Part shown: positions 34,255-43,520 of the stretch, piece by piece
Position numbering within the stretch: position 1 is the stretch's first letter
Layout of the letters: every line of letters begins with the position of its first letter
Source of the DNA: Microthrixaceae bacterium
GTDB lineage: Bacteria; Actinomycetota; Acidimicrobiia; Acidimicrobiales; Microtrichaceae
DNA length: 52,552 bases
NCBI GenBank assembly: GCA_023958095.1
Contig: JAMLGJ010000013.1
Location: 50,244-102,795, forward strand
Direction of reading: 5' to 3'
Position numbers and translations under genes: made by a program
The notes under the pieces: model-generated
What the model saw: the letters and a program-made list of their open reading frames with translations, nothing else
What the model was told of the DNA's origin: nothing
The model's database searches: none

Positions 34255-34283
34255 TTGGCCTTCGATTCCGGGCTGAGTAGTCT
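34255..34283 (+). promoter_or_regulatory. Candidate promoter of the second nuo operon
   Basis: TAGTCT (34278-34283) lies 8 bases before the nuoA ATG at 34292. TTGGCC (34255-34260) is 17 bases upstream of it, an acceptable -35 partner. No Shine-Dalgarno sequence fits in the 8-base space, so the transcript is probably leaderless. Confidence 0.5.
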
Positions 34284-34291
34284 GCCAGCCG

Positions 34292-34672
34292 ATGGCCGAG
34301 ACACCCCTGAGCGACTTCCTGCGCTCCTACCTGACGGTGGGCATCTTCGCCTCACTGGGTTTCATTCTGGTGGGGCTGCTCGTGATGATCGCGTGGCTCA
34401 TCCGCCCGGATCGCCGCCAGGAACAGAAGTACATCTCCTATGAGTCCGGCGTGGACCCGGTCGGCGACCTCTGGTCGCAGAGCCAGATCCGCTACTACGT
34501 GTTCGCCCTGTTGTTCGTCATCTTCGACGTCGAGGTCGTGTTCCTGTTCCCGTGGTCCACCCAGCTCGAGGCCTTCGGGGCGTTCGGGCTCTGGCACATG
34601 TTCTTCTTCATCTTCGTACTGCTCCTCTCGCTGATCTACGCGTGGCGCAAGGGGGTACTCCGGTGGGCCTAG
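34292..34672 (+). CDS. nuoA: Complex I subunit A (11-gene operon)
   Basis: This 126-residue three-helix subunit has the family loop [13 protein letters not shown] (about residues 47-59) and the conserved acidic pair in [13 protein letters not shown]. It is shorter than the first NuoA (156) and lacks its polar tail. It opens the second nuo gene set, and its start follows a TAGTCT box by 8 bases. The stop overlaps the nuoB start by 10 bases. Confidence 0.95.
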   Translation: MAETPLSDFLRSYLTVGIFASLGFILVGLLVMIAWLIRPDRRQEQKYISYESGVDPVGDLWSQSQIRYYVFALLFVIFDVEVVFLFPWSTQLEAFGAFGLWHMFFFIFVLLLSLIYAWRKGVLRWA

Positions 34673-35169
34673 GCCTCGTCGAGAGCGGCAAGATGCCGAA
34701 GCCGCTCACGAAGCTCCTCAACACGGCCCGCAGCTACTCGGTGTGGGTCTACCAGTGGGGTCTCGCATGCTGCGCCATCGAGATGGGCGCTGCGTTCGGT
34801 TCGCCTCGCTACGACGTGATGCGTCTGGGCGTCATCCCGCTGCCGGCGGGTCCCCGCCAGACCGACCTGGTGGTCATCTCCGGCACCGTCACCGACAAGA
34901 TGGCTCCTGCGGTCCGGCGCCTCTGGGAGCAGATGCCCGACCCCAAGTACGTGATCTCGATGGGCAGCTGCGCCAACTGCGGTGGCCCCTACTGGGACAG
35001 CTACTCGGTCACCAAGGGCGTCGACCAGATCATCCCGGTCGACGTCTACGTGCCGGGCTGCCCCCCGCGTCCCGAGGCGTTGCTGGAGGGCGTGGTGCTT
35101 CTGCAGGAGCGCATCAAGCACGAGGATCCCGCAGAACGCTGGACCGGCGAACCGATCGTGGTGCAGTGA
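34663..35169 (+). CDS. nuoB: Complex I subunit B, cluster N2 subunit (11-gene operon)
   Basis: The 168-residue subunit has the four N2 ligands: C36-C37 (ACCAIEM), C103 (GSCANCGG) and C133 (PGCPPRPE). A fifth cysteine, C106, lies three residues after C103, where the first NuoB has Ser (CASSGG). Compared with that protein it lacks the long C-terminal tail. The GTG start at 34663 lies 10 bases before the nuoA stop ends; the frame stays open further upstream inside nuoA, but that is a shadow. Confidence 0.95.
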   Translation: MGLGLVESGKMPKPLTKLLNTARSYSVWVYQWGLACCAIEMGAAFGSPRYDVMRLGVIPLPAGPRQTDLVVISGTVTDKMAPAVRRLWEQMPDPKYVISMGSCANCGGPYWDSYSVTKGVDQIIPVDVYVPGCPPRPEALLEGVVLLQERIKHEDPAERWTGEPIVVQ

Positions 35170-35939
35170 TGGCAGCCGACGCGACCACCGACGCCACGGC
35201 CGCGGCCGAGGACACCGAGGCCGAGGAGCAGAAGGAGACCGACGAACGCCGCGAGGCGCTCCTGTCGGAGCTCAGCTCGGCACTGGGCGATTCGGTGCTC
35301 GCCACCCACATCGACCCGGGCCGTGACGTGTGGGCACGCGTGGCGATCGACGCCTGGGCCGAGGCGGCCGAGGTCGTGCGTCACCGCATGGGGGCCCGCT
35401 ACTTCGGGTTCCTGTCGGTGATCGACTGGATGCCGTCGCCGTTCGGACGCTCGATGGACTCCGAGGTGGACAAGGCCCTCGGGACCGACGGGGACTCCGG
35501 GACCGACGAAACGGACGAGCCGGCGGAGATGCACCACGGTGTGACCGGAGGGGAGTCGCGTTTCCAGGTCTTCGCCCGTGTGGCGAAGGTCGGCGACCCC
35601 GAGGACCACTGGGGCATCACCCTGGTCAGCGACATACCCGAGAGCCTCGAGGTCCCCACCTGGACCAACACCTATGCCGGTGCCGACTGGCACGAGCGCG
35701 AGGCGTGGGAGATGTACGGCGTCACCTTCACCGGCCATCCAGGTCTGCGGCACATCTACCTGCCGGGTGACTTCGAGGGCAATCCGCTCCGCAAGGACTT
35801 CCCGCTCATCGCGAGGATGGTCAAGCCCTGGCCCGGGATCGTCGACGTCGAGGCGCTGCCGGAGGTCGAACCAGCCGCTGACCCGGGCACCGACACACCC
35901 GATGGCTCCGGTACCGCCGACGACGGGGGTGGGTCATGA
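35169..35939 (+). CDS. nuoC: Complex I subunit C (11-gene operon)
   Basis: The 256-residue protein has the 30-kDa signature [20 protein letters not shown] (from residue 174) and NPLRKDFPL (205-213). It is longer than the first NuoC (178), with an acidic N-terminal tail (about 1-30), an acidic insertion of about 37 residues (91-127, containing [14 protein letters not shown]) in the middle of the core, and an acidic C-terminal tail. Both ends overlap their neighbours. Confidence 0.94.
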   Translation: MAADATTDATAAAEDTEAEEQKETDERREALLSELSSALGDSVLATHIDPGRDVWARVAIDAWAEAAEVVRHRMGARYFGFLSVIDWMPSPFGRSMDSEVDKALGTDGDSGTDETDEPAEMHHGVTGGESRFQVFARVAKVGDPEDHWGITLVSDIPESLEVPTWTNTYAGADWHEREAWEMYGVTFTGHPGLRHIYLPGDFEGNPLRKDFPLIARMVKPWPGIVDVEALPEVEPAADPGTDTPDGSGTADDGGGS

Positions 35940-37108
35940 CCGCCGTGACGGACCGCCAGAAGCTGTCCTACATCGCTGCCCAGGCAGCGGATGCCCGGGT
36001 GAACGTCGAGCTCGAGACCGAGGGCATGACCCTCAACATCGGCCCGCAGCACCCCGCCACCCACGGCACGCTGCGGATCGTCGCCCAGCTGGACGGCGAG
36101 CAGGTCATCCGGGCCGAGCCGATGGCCGGCTACATGCACCGGGGCTACGAGAAGCTCTCGGAGGTGCGGACCTACCCGCAGGTCACCACGCTCATCAACC
36201 GCATCGACTGGTTGGGCAGCTTCGCCAACGAGGTTCCCTTCATCCTCGCGGCGGAGCACCTCATGGAGGTCGAGGCCCCACCGCGGGCGAAGTGGATCCG
36301 CACGATCCTGTTCGAGATGAGCCGGGTGGCGAACCTGATCCTGTTCCTCGGCGACATGGGTGTGCAGCTCGGCGCGGTCACCCCGGTGTTCTACGCCTTC
36401 CGTGACCGCGAGTTCGTTCTCGACCAGATCGAGAAGGCCACCGGCGGCCGCTTCCATCCCAACTTCGACCGCATCGGTGGCCTCAAGGACGACCTGCCCA
36501 AGGGCTGGCTCGAGTCCACCAAGTCCTCGATGGACAAGGTGCGCAGCTTCTGTGACGAGATGGAGGACCTGCTCCTCGGCTCGGAGATCTTCCAGGAGCG
36601 CACCCGGGGCATAGGCGTGATTCCCGCTGATGTGGCGATGCAGTACGGACTGTCCGGGCCCAACGCCCGCGGCTCGGGCATCGACTGGGACCTGCGGCGC
36701 GACAACTGCATCGGGCTCGCCTACGACGAGCTCGACTGGAAGGTCTGGACGCATCCCGACGGCGACAGCTTCGCCCGTTTCTGGGTGCGCCTCCAGGAGG
36801 TCCGCGAGGCGGCCAAGATGATCGACCAGCTCTGCGACGGCCTGCCCAGCGGTCCGGTCATGGCCAAGGTGCCCCGGATCATCAAGGTGCCCGAGGGCGA
36901 GGCCTACGTGTCCACCGAGAACCCGCTCGGCGAGATGGGCTACTACCTGGTTTCCCAGGGGGAGCTCACCCCGTTCCGGCTGAAGATCCGCTCGGCGAGC
37001 TTCAACAACGTGTCGATCACCCCGTGGTTGCTCCGCGGCGTGTACGTGCCGGACATCATCACGATCCTGGGTTCGCTCTACTTCATCCTGGGGGACATCG
37101 ACCGATGA
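35936..37108 (+). CDS. nuoD: Complex I subunit D (11-gene operon), with Arg at the NDUFAF7 site and Trp at the quinone Tyr site
   Basis: The 390-residue 49-kDa subunit has H39 (GPQHPATHG), the quinone His. R69 in YMHRGYEK aligns without gaps to bovine R85, the arginine dimethylated by NDUFAF7, and R89 to bovine R105. The residue matching the quinone-binding Tyr (bovine Y108, Y115 in the first NuoD) is W92 in NRIDWLGS. From memory, NuoD of the second nuo set of streptomycetes also has Trp there. The ATG overlaps the nuoC stop. It is followed directly by nuoH, with no nuoEFG. Confidence 0.95.
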   Translation: MTAVTDRQKLSYIAAQAADARVNVELETEGMTLNIGPQHPATHGTLRIVAQLDGEQVIRAEPMAGYMHRGYEKLSEVRTYPQVTTLINRIDWLGSFANEVPFILAAEHLMEVEAPPRAKWIRTILFEMSRVANLILFLGDMGVQLGAVTPVFYAFRDREFVLDQIEKATGGRFHPNFDRIGGLKDDLPKGWLESTKSSMDKVRSFCDEMEDLLLGSEIFQERTRGIGVIPADVAMQYGLSGPNARGSGIDWDLRRDNCIGLAYDELDWKVWTHPDGDSFARFWVRLQEVREAAKMIDQLCDGLPSGPVMAKVPRIIKVPEGEAYVSTENPLGEMGYYLVSQGELTPFRLKIRSASFNNVSITPWLLRGVYVPDIITILGSLYFILGDIDR

Positions 37109-38157
37109 TCCCGGCGTTCGCGGAACCGTTGCTTGCGCTCGAGCTGGCGTACTGGCAGGAGACCCTCATCAAGGTCCTGGTGGGCCTCGCGGCGGCCCTC
37201 GGGCTGACCGGCGGTGTGGTCTACCTCTACCTGTTCAAGTTCGTGTCGTTCATGCAGAGCCGCCTCGGGCCCATGGAGGCCGGGCCCTACGGCTCGCTGC
37301 AGTTGCTCGCCGAGGTCGGCAAGTGGCTGCAGAAGGAGGACGTCGCACCGTCGAGGGCCGACAGGGTCGTGTTCGGTCTCGCCCCGGCGGTGGTGCTCAC
37401 CTCCACCTTCTTGATCTTCGTGGTCATCCCGGCGGGACCCAACGCGGTGATCGCGGATCTCGCCACCGGCATCTACTACGTGCTCGGCGTCTCCAGCCTC
37501 TCGGTCATCGGCATCCTGATGGCCGGCTGGGCATCGGCCAACAAGTACGCGCTGATCGGTGGCCTGCGTGCAGCCGGCCAGCTGATCGCCTACGAGTTGC
37601 CGCTCGTGCTGGCGGTGGTCGGCGTGGTGATCACCGTGGGCAGCCTGAACCTCCAGGACATCGTGGCGGCACAGGCCAACGGGGAGATCTTCGGGTTCAC
37701 CGGCATCGGCAACCCGTTCATCATCACCCAGTTCATCGGCTTCATGATCTTCCTGATCGCGATCCAGGCCGAGCTGACCCAGACCCCCTTCGACATGCCC
37801 ATCGCCGAATCGGAGCTCGTCGCCGGTTACCACGTGGAGTACACCGGCATCCGTTTCCTCGTGTACTTCATCAGCGAGTTCGCGACCGCGGTCGCGTTCG
37901 CAGCGGTCGCCTCGACACTGTTCCTGGGCGGCTGGGCGGTGCCCGAGAGCTGGGGCATCTCCCGCGACGCCATGCACTGGGTCGGTCCGCTGGTCATCTC
38001 CGCCAAGGCGGTGTTCCTGGTGGGTGTCGTGTTCTGGGTGCGCTTCACCTTCCCCAGGTTCCGTGAGGACCAGCTGCAGACCCTCGCCTGGAAGGGGCTG
38101 ATCCCGCTGGCACTGGCCAACATCGCCCTCACCGCTGTGTTCAAGGTGGTGTTCTGA
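37105..38157 (+). CDS. nuoH: Complex I subunit H (11-gene operon), divergent quinone-loop motifs
   Basis: The 350-residue membrane protein is clearly NuoH (AELTQTPFDMPIAESELV, EYTGIRF, PRFREDQLQ). The usual ERK and GPNR residues of the first loop are replaced: SFMQSRLGPMEAGPYG stands where the first NuoH has [16 protein letters not shown], and ERK becomes LFK. These residues line the quinone entry region in known structures, so quinone handling may differ. Four-base overlaps join it to nuoD and a one-base overlap to nuoI. Confidence 0.94.
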   Translation: MIPAFAEPLLALELAYWQETLIKVLVGLAAALGLTGGVVYLYLFKFVSFMQSRLGPMEAGPYGSLQLLAEVGKWLQKEDVAPSRADRVVFGLAPAVVLTSTFLIFVVIPAGPNAVIADLATGIYYVLGVSSLSVIGILMAGWASANKYALIGGLRAAGQLIAYELPLVLAVVGVVITVGSLNLQDIVAAQANGEIFGFTGIGNPFIITQFIGFMIFLIAIQAELTQTPFDMPIAESELVAGYHVEYTGIRFLVYFISEFATAVAFAAVASTLFLGGWAVPESWGISRDAMHWVGPLVISAKAVFLVGVVFWVRFTFPRFREDQLQTLAWKGLIPLALANIALTAVFKVVF

Positions 38158-38732
38158 TGGCAAACAACCCGGTCAAGGTGACACAGGGACTCCTCACGGG
38201 CCTAGGGGTGACGCTGCGCACCGCCATGCGCACGATGTTCCCCAGCCGCGGCGCCAAGACCCCGATCCCCGCGCCGTCCGAGGGTTCCCTCACGGTGCAG
38301 TACCCCCACGAGGTGGATGTCCCCACCCCGAGGGCGCGAGGAGTCATCGCGCTCCACACCGACAACTGCACGGCGTGCATGCTCTGCGCCCGCGAGTGCC
38401 CCGACTGGTGCATCTACATCGAGGGCCACAAGACGCTCGCCCCGCCGAGGCGTGCCGGTGGCAAGCCCCGGTCGGTCAACGAGCTCGACCGCTTCGACAT
38501 CGACTACTCGCTCTGCATGTACTGCGGCATCTGCGTCGAGGTGTGCCCCTTTGAGGCACTGTTCTGGAGCCCGGAGTTCGAGTACAGCGAACCGAAGATC
38601 GCAGACCTGATCCACGACAAGGGCCGTCTGTCCATGTGGATGGAGACCGTGCCCGCCTTCGAGAGCTATGAATCCGGGTCCGAGGCCAAGGTCGCCAAGG
38701 TGCCGGACCCCGTTCCGAGGGACAAGCGGTGA
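38157..38732 (+). CDS. nuoI: Complex I subunit I, 2x[4Fe-4S] (11-gene operon)
   Basis: The 191-residue protein holds N6a/N6b-type clusters at C71/C74/C77/C81 and C120/C123/C126/C130. An extra cysteine, C85, sits in PDWCIY. In this operon, which lacks nuoEFG, NuoI would be the entry point for electrons from an outside donor such as a ferredoxin, as is accepted for other 11-subunit complexes. A 55-residue region precedes the first motif. Confidence 0.95.
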   Translation: MANNPVKVTQGLLTGLGVTLRTAMRTMFPSRGAKTPIPAPSEGSLTVQYPHEVDVPTPRARGVIALHTDNCTACMLCARECPDWCIYIEGHKTLAPPRRAGGKPRSVNELDRFDIDYSLCMYCGICVEVCPFEALFWSPEFEYSEPKIADLIHDKGRLSMWMETVPAFESYESGSEAKVAKVPDPVPRDKR

Positions 38733-39307
38733 GCGCCATGATCGGAACCCTTGCCCTCCTGGCCCAGCAGGCCACCGAGCACAGCTTCGACACCCCGGTC
38801 AACGTGGTGTTCTACATCGTGGCGGCGTTCATGGTCTTCGCCGCCATCCGCGTGGTCACCACCGACAACATCGTGCACGCCGCACTCTGGTTGATCATGG
38901 TGCTGGCGGGGGTGGGCCTGAACTTCCTGTTGCTGCAGGCCGAGTTCGTGGCCATCACCCAGGTGCTCGTCTACCTGGGCGCCATCGTGGTGCTGTTCCT
39001 GTTCGGCATCATGCTCACCAGGGCCCCGTTGGGCCGGGCGGACGACCTGGACAACAACATGAAGCCGATCGCAGCGGTCGTCGGCGTGCTGCTGACAGCG
39101 GTGATCGCCTTCGCGGTGATCCGCACCTTCGGCGACGACCGGCTCACCTTCGAGGCCTACAGCGGTCCGATGGCCGAGGCCGGCAACAACCGGACCACGG
39201 CACTGGCCAACGAGATCTTCGGACCCCAGCTGATCCCCTTCGAGGTGCTGTCGGTCCTGCTCACCGCAGCCCTGATCGGTGCCATCGTTCTGGCGAGGAG
39301 GGACTGA
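38729..39307 (+). CDS. nuoJ: Complex I subunit J (11-gene operon)
   Basis: The 192-residue five-helix subunit has the conserved [20 protein letters not shown] helix. It lacks the acidic tail of the first NuoJ. I take the GTG at 38729, which overlaps the nuoI stop as GTGA; an ATG at 38738 is possible and would remove three residues. Confidence 0.93.
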   Translation: MSAMIGTLALLAQQATEHSFDTPVNVVFYIVAAFMVFAAIRVVTTDNIVHAALWLIMVLAGVGLNFLLLQAEFVAITQVLVYLGAIVVLFLFGIMLTRAPLGRADDLDNNMKPIAAVVGVLLTAVIAFAVIRTFGDDRLTFEAYSGPMAEAGNNRTTALANEIFGPQLIPFEVLSVLLTAALIGAIVLARRD

Positions 39308-39308
39308 C

Positions 39309-39605
39309 ATGCTGCTCAACCAGTTCCTGCTGCTCGCAGCCATCCTGTTCTCGATCGGGGTCTACGGCGTGATCGTGCGCCGCAACGGCGTGCTGGTGCT
39401 GATGTCGATCGAGTTGATCCTCAACTCGGTGAACATCAACCTGATCGCCTTCAGCACCTACCACGGCCTCGGTGGACAGGTGTTCGCACTGTTCGTGATC
39501 GCGGTCGCTGCGGCGGAGGTCGGCGTCGGCCTCGCGATCGTGCTCCTCATCTACCGCAACCGTCGTTCCGTCGACGTCGATGCACTCGACGAGTTGAAGG
39601 GCTGA
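39309..39605 (+). CDS. nuoK: Complex I subunit K (11-gene operon)
   Basis: This 98-residue three-helix subunit has the two membrane glutamates E35 (MSIELILN) and E70 (AAAEVGVG). The ATG at 39309 is one base after the nuoJ stop. The tail [16 protein letters not shown] is typical. It differs from the first NuoK throughout, so the copies are old paralogues and not a recent duplication. Confidence 0.95.
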   Translation: MLLNQFLLLAAILFSIGVYGVIVRRNGVLVLMSIELILNSVNINLIAFSTYHGLGGQVFALFVIAVAAAEVGVGLAIVLLIYRNRRSVDVDALDELKG

Positions 39606-39613
39606 TCGAACGC

Positions 39614-41959
39614 ATGTGGTTCCTGACACACACCTGGATCCTCCCGGCGCTGATGGCGCTGTCGTTCGTGCTGATCCTGCTGTTCGGCAAGCGGCTGCCC
39701 AGGAAGGGCTCCGAGATCGGTGTCGTGGCGGTCGCGATCTGCTTCGCGTTGTCACTGGTCACCGCCGGTAGTTGGTGGAACCACATCAACAGCGACCACT
39801 CTGAGTCCGAGCACGCTGCCGGGGAGACCCTGGGCACCGGCTCCGCGGTCGCCGCCGAGCACCTCGAGGAACCCGACCCTGCCGCCTTCGACGACGTGCA
39901 GGACGGCTGCTCACGTGTCGTCGACGAGGGCGCCGTGGGGGAGCACACCGAGGAGGCCGGGCACTCCGAGGGTTCCGACGAGGAGCACTCCCTGGCACTG
40001 ACCCCCGGCGAGAACGCCTCGGGCACCGCTCCTCCGGCTGCGGGAGCGTCGCAGGCCGAGGAGGGCGAGGGCCACGCCACGACCAAGCCCGTGGTCCGCT
40101 GCGCGCAGTGGTTCCCGATGGGTCTCGAGGGTTCGACCACCATCACCGTGGGCACCATGGTCGACGGCCAGAGCGTGTTCATGCTGTTCGTGGTCAGCAT
40201 CATCTCGCTGCTGGTGCACATCTACTCCACGGACTACGTCAACGGCGACCGGCGCTACACCCACTACTTCGCATTCCTGTCGCTGTTCACCGCCTCGATG
40301 CTGTTCTTCGTGCTCTCGCAGTCCACGATCCAGATGATCGTCGGCTGGGAGCTGGTCGGAGTCTGTTCCTTCGCACTGATCGGCCACTGGTGGGAGGAGA
40401 AGCCCAACTCCGATGCGGCGCTCAAGGCCTTCCTCACCAACCGCGTGGGTGACATGGGCCTGCTGATCGGCATGACCGTGCTGTACTTCGCGGCCGACCG
40501 GTCCTTCTCGATCCTCGACATCAACATCATGGCCGCCGAGGGGGAGATCTCCCACGGCCTGCTGCTGCTCGCATCGTGTTGCCTGATCGCCGCGGTGATG
40601 TCGAAGTCGGGCCAGTTCATCCTGCACACCTGGCTGCCCGACGCCATGGCGGGCCCGACCCCGGTCTCGGCGCTGATCCACGCGGCCACGATGGTCGTGG
40701 CCGGCATCTACCTGGTGGCACGGCTCTACCCGGTGTTCTTCGAGGGGCTGTCCATCGCGGGTTCCTCGGTGAACCTGCTGGCGGTGGTGGGAGCCACCAC
40801 GGCGATGTTCGGGGCCTTCCTCGCCTTCGTCCAGAAGGACGTCAAGAAGGTGCTGGCCTACTCCACGGTGTCCCAGCTCGGGTTCATGGTCACCGCCCTG
40901 GGCGTGGGTGCGTGGACCGCGGCGATGTTCCACCTGTTCACCCACGCGATGTTCAAGGCGTGCCTGTTCCTCGGGGCGGGCTCGATGAGCCACGCCTGTC
41001 ACCACAGCTTCAACATGGTGGACGACTACGGCGGACTGCGGAAGATCATGCCCCGCACGTTCTGGACCTTCATCATCGCCACGGGCGCCCTAGCCGGCAT
41101 CTTCCCGCTGTCGGGCTTCTGGTCGAAGGACGAGATCCTCGCCGGCACCGGTTCGTTCGTGGGTGCAGAGGGAGCCAACGGCACCTACCACGTGATGCTC
41201 GCGATGCTGGTCATCGGGGCCTTCGGCACCGCTGCCTACATGACCAGGGCGATCTGGTACTGCTTCTTCGGCGAGTACCGCGGCCACGGCGAACCCCACG
41301 AGTCGGGTCCCCGCATCACCATCCCGCTCATCGTGCTCGCCTCCCTCGGTGCAGTGGTCGGCTTCCTGAACCTGCCCAAGGAGATCGGCCCGATCAGCTT
41401 CCCGGAGTCGCTGCACACCCAGTTCGAGCAGTTCGTGGAGCCCGTGGGGCGCTACTTCCCCGAGATCAGCCACGCCTCGTTCAACATCCCCCTCGCGCTG
41501 TTCTCCCTGGCGGTGGCCGGCCTCGGCGTGCTGTTGCCCTACCTCTACTACTGGAAGGGCGGCCTCGCCCCGCTGCGCAACCTCTCGGAGCGCAATGCCC
41601 TGGCGAGGGTGGGCAAGACCGTGCTGGTCAACAAGTACTACTTCGACTGGCTCTACACCGATGTGATCACCGGATTCGTGAAGGGCCCCCTGGCCAGGGC
41701 GGCGAACTGGTTCAACGCCCACGTGCTGGACGCCATCGTCAACGGTGTCGGCAAGGGCGCGGTGCTGACCGGCCGCTTCGTCTACGACAACATCGACCAG
41801 GAGGTCGTCGACGGCGCGGTCAACGCTGCCGGCACCACCGCATCCGAGACGGGTGGAGTGCTGCGCCACCTGCAATCGGGACGTATCCAGCAGTACGCGG
41901 CGCTGTTCTTCGCCGCGACGGCACTTCTGGCCGGCGTGTTCGTAGTGGCCGCAGGCTGA
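39614..41959 (+). CDS. nuoL: Complex I subunit L (11-gene operon), with a large acidic His-rich insertion
   Basis: At 781 residues this is about 140 longer than the first NuoL. The antiporter core is intact: VGWELVGVCSFALIGHWW, MSKSGQFILHTWLPDAMAGP and HAATMVV. The excess is mainly an insertion at about residues 57-163, between the second and third hydrophobic segments. It is rich in Glu, Asp, His, Gly and Ala (EHAAGE, HLEEPDPAAFDD, HTEEAGHSEGSDEEH) and contains C99, with C163 at its end. By NuoL topology it should lie outside the cytoplasm, but this is inferred. Codon use and GC look like the neighbours. Confidence 0.94.
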   Translation: MWFLTHTWILPALMALSFVLILLFGKRLPRKGSEIGVVAVAICFALSLVTAGSWWNHINSDHSESEHAAGETLGTGSAVAAEHLEEPDPAAFDDVQDGCSRVVDEGAVGEHTEEAGHSEGSDEEHSLALTPGENASGTAPPAAGASQAEEGEGHATTKPVVRCAQWFPMGLEGSTTITVGTMVDGQSVFMLFVVSIISLLVHIYSTDYVNGDRRYTHYFAFLSLFTASMLFFVLSQSTIQMIVGWELVGVCSFALIGHWWEEKPNSDAALKAFLTNRVGDMGLLIGMTVLYFAADRSFSILDINIMAAEGEISHGLLLLASCCLIAAVMSKSGQFILHTWLPDAMAGPTPVSALIHAATMVVAGIYLVARLYPVFFEGLSIAGSSVNLLAVVGATTAMFGAFLAFVQKDVKKVLAYSTVSQLGFMVTALGVGAWTAAMFHLFTHAMFKACLFLGAGSMSHACHHSFNMVDDYGGLRKIMPRTFWTFIIATGALAGIFPLSGFWSKDEILAGTGSFVGAEGANGTYHVMLAMLVIGAFGTAAYMTRAIWYCFFGEYRGHGEPHESGPRITIPLIVLASLGAVVGFLNLPKEIGPISFPESLHTQFEQFVEPVGRYFPEISHASFNIPLALFSLAVAGLGVLLPYLYYWKGGLAPLRNLSERNALARVGKTVLVNKYYFDWLYTDVITGFVKGPLARAANWFNAHVLDAIVNGVGKGAVLTGRFVYDNIDQEVVDGAVNAAGTTASETGGVLRHLQSGRIQQYAALFFAATALLAGVFVVAAG

Positions 41960-41981
41960 CCATCTTCCGGAGAGATGACCA

Positions 41982-43514
41982 ATGACTGACTTCCTCGACA
42001 ACTGGGGCCTGATCCTCATCACGTTCCTGCCGTTGGTGGGCGCGCTGGTGATGATGGTGGTGCCGAAGGAGGCGGAGGACACCCACAAGGCGCTCGCCAT
42101 CGTGGCCTCCGGCGCCGCCCTGGTGATCACCATCCTCCTGCTGGCCAACTTCGACTACGACGACGCGGGGACACTTCAGTTCCTGGTCGACAAGGAATGG
42201 ATCCCGCTGATCAACAGCGGCTTCATACTCGGTCTGGACGGCATCTCCCTGCCGCTGGTGGCGATGACCGCCCTGGTGGTGCCGCTGGTGGCCATCTACA
42301 GCTGGAACCACATCCCCGAACCGGGCAACCCGAAGGCCTTCATGGCCCTCATCCTGATCCTCGAGACGGGCATGATCGGCTCCTTCGTGGCCCAGGACCT
42401 GATCCTGTTCTTCGTGTTCTTCGAGGTCGTGCTGCTCCCGATGTACTTCATGATCGGGGTCTGGGGCGGTCCGGAGCGCAAGTACGCGTCGATCAAGTTC
42501 TTCCTCTACACCCTGTTCGGCTCGGCGCTGATGATCGTGGCGTTCCTGTCGCTGTACTTCCTCTCCGCCGAGCAGACCTTCGACATGCGGGTGCTCACCG
42601 AACTCGGCGGGCTCGACATCGCACGCACCACCCAGATCCTGATCTTCGGTGGGATGTTCATGGGCTTCGGGATCAAGGTGCCGATGTTCCCGTTCCACAC
42701 CTGGCTGCCCGACGCACACACCCAGGCCCCCACCCAGGGCTCGGTGATCCTGGCGGCGGTGCTGCTGAAGCTCGGCACCTACGGGTTCGTGCGGATCGCG
42801 CTGCCGTTCCTGCCCGAGGGTGCGCAGTGGTGGGCGCCGATCATCGGCGTGCTGGCGGTCATCGGCATCATCTACGGCGCCCTGGGCTGTCTCGCCCAGA
42901 GCGACATGAAGCGCCTGATCGCCTTCTCGTCGGTGGCCCACATGGGCTTCGTGATGCTCGGCATCGCGACCCTCACCGACTTCGGCATCAATGCGGCGAT
43001 GTTCGGCATGGTCGCCCACGGCCTCATCACGGGCATGCTCTTCTTCATCGCCGGCTCCATCAAGGACCGCTACCACACCCTCGAGATCAAGCGCCTGGGT
43101 GGCCTGCTCATCTCGGCACCGAGACTGGGGTGGATCCTCGGGTTCTCCTCGATGGCCTCGCTCGGGCTGCCGGGCCTCGCCGGGTTCTGGGGCGAGTTCC
43201 CGGCGATCCTGTCGGCCTACCAGCCTGCACCGATGCTCAACGAGGCGCTGTTCCGCACGCTGATGGTCATCGCGGCCCTCGGAACGGTGCTCGCCGCCGG
43301 CTACCTGCTCTGGCTGTACCAGCGCACCGCCTTCGGCACGCCCAGCGAGGAGTTCGCGGACGATCCCGAGATCACCGACGTCTCCACCATCGAGTGGATC
43401 TCGTGGGCACCGATGCTCGTGCTGATCGTCGTGCTCGGATTCCTGCCGAGCCTGATATTCGATGTCACCAACCCCGCGGCCACTGTTGTGGTCGCCGCAG
43501 CCACGGGATCCTGA
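41982..43514 (+). CDS. nuoM: Complex I subunit M (11-gene operon)
   Basis: The 510-residue antiporter-like subunit has FFEVVLLPMYFMIGVWGG with the pumping Glu and KVPMFPFHTWLPDAHTQAP. About 14 helices are visible. The ATG at 41982 follows GGAGAG (41970-41975) at a good distance. The gap of 22 bases before it is the longest inside this operon. Confidence 0.95.
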   Translation: MTDFLDNWGLILITFLPLVGALVMMVVPKEAEDTHKALAIVASGAALVITILLLANFDYDDAGTLQFLVDKEWIPLINSGFILGLDGISLPLVAMTALVVPLVAIYSWNHIPEPGNPKAFMALILILETGMIGSFVAQDLILFFVFFEVVLLPMYFMIGVWGGPERKYASIKFFLYTLFGSALMIVAFLSLYFLSAEQTFDMRVLTELGGLDIARTTQILIFGGMFMGFGIKVPMFPFHTWLPDAHTQAPTQGSVILAAVLLKLGTYGFVRIALPFLPEGAQWWAPIIGVLAVIGIIYGALGCLAQSDMKRLIAFSSVAHMGFVMLGIATLTDFGINAAMFGMVAHGLITGMLFFIAGSIKDRYHTLEIKRLGGLLISAPRLGWILGFSSMASLGLPGLAGFWGEFPAILSAYQPAPMLNEALFRTLMVIAALGTVLAAGYLLWLYQRTAFGTPSEEFADDPEITDVSTIEWISWAPMLVLIVVLGFLPSLIFDVTNPAATVVVAAATGS

Positions 43515-43520
43515 TCCGAC

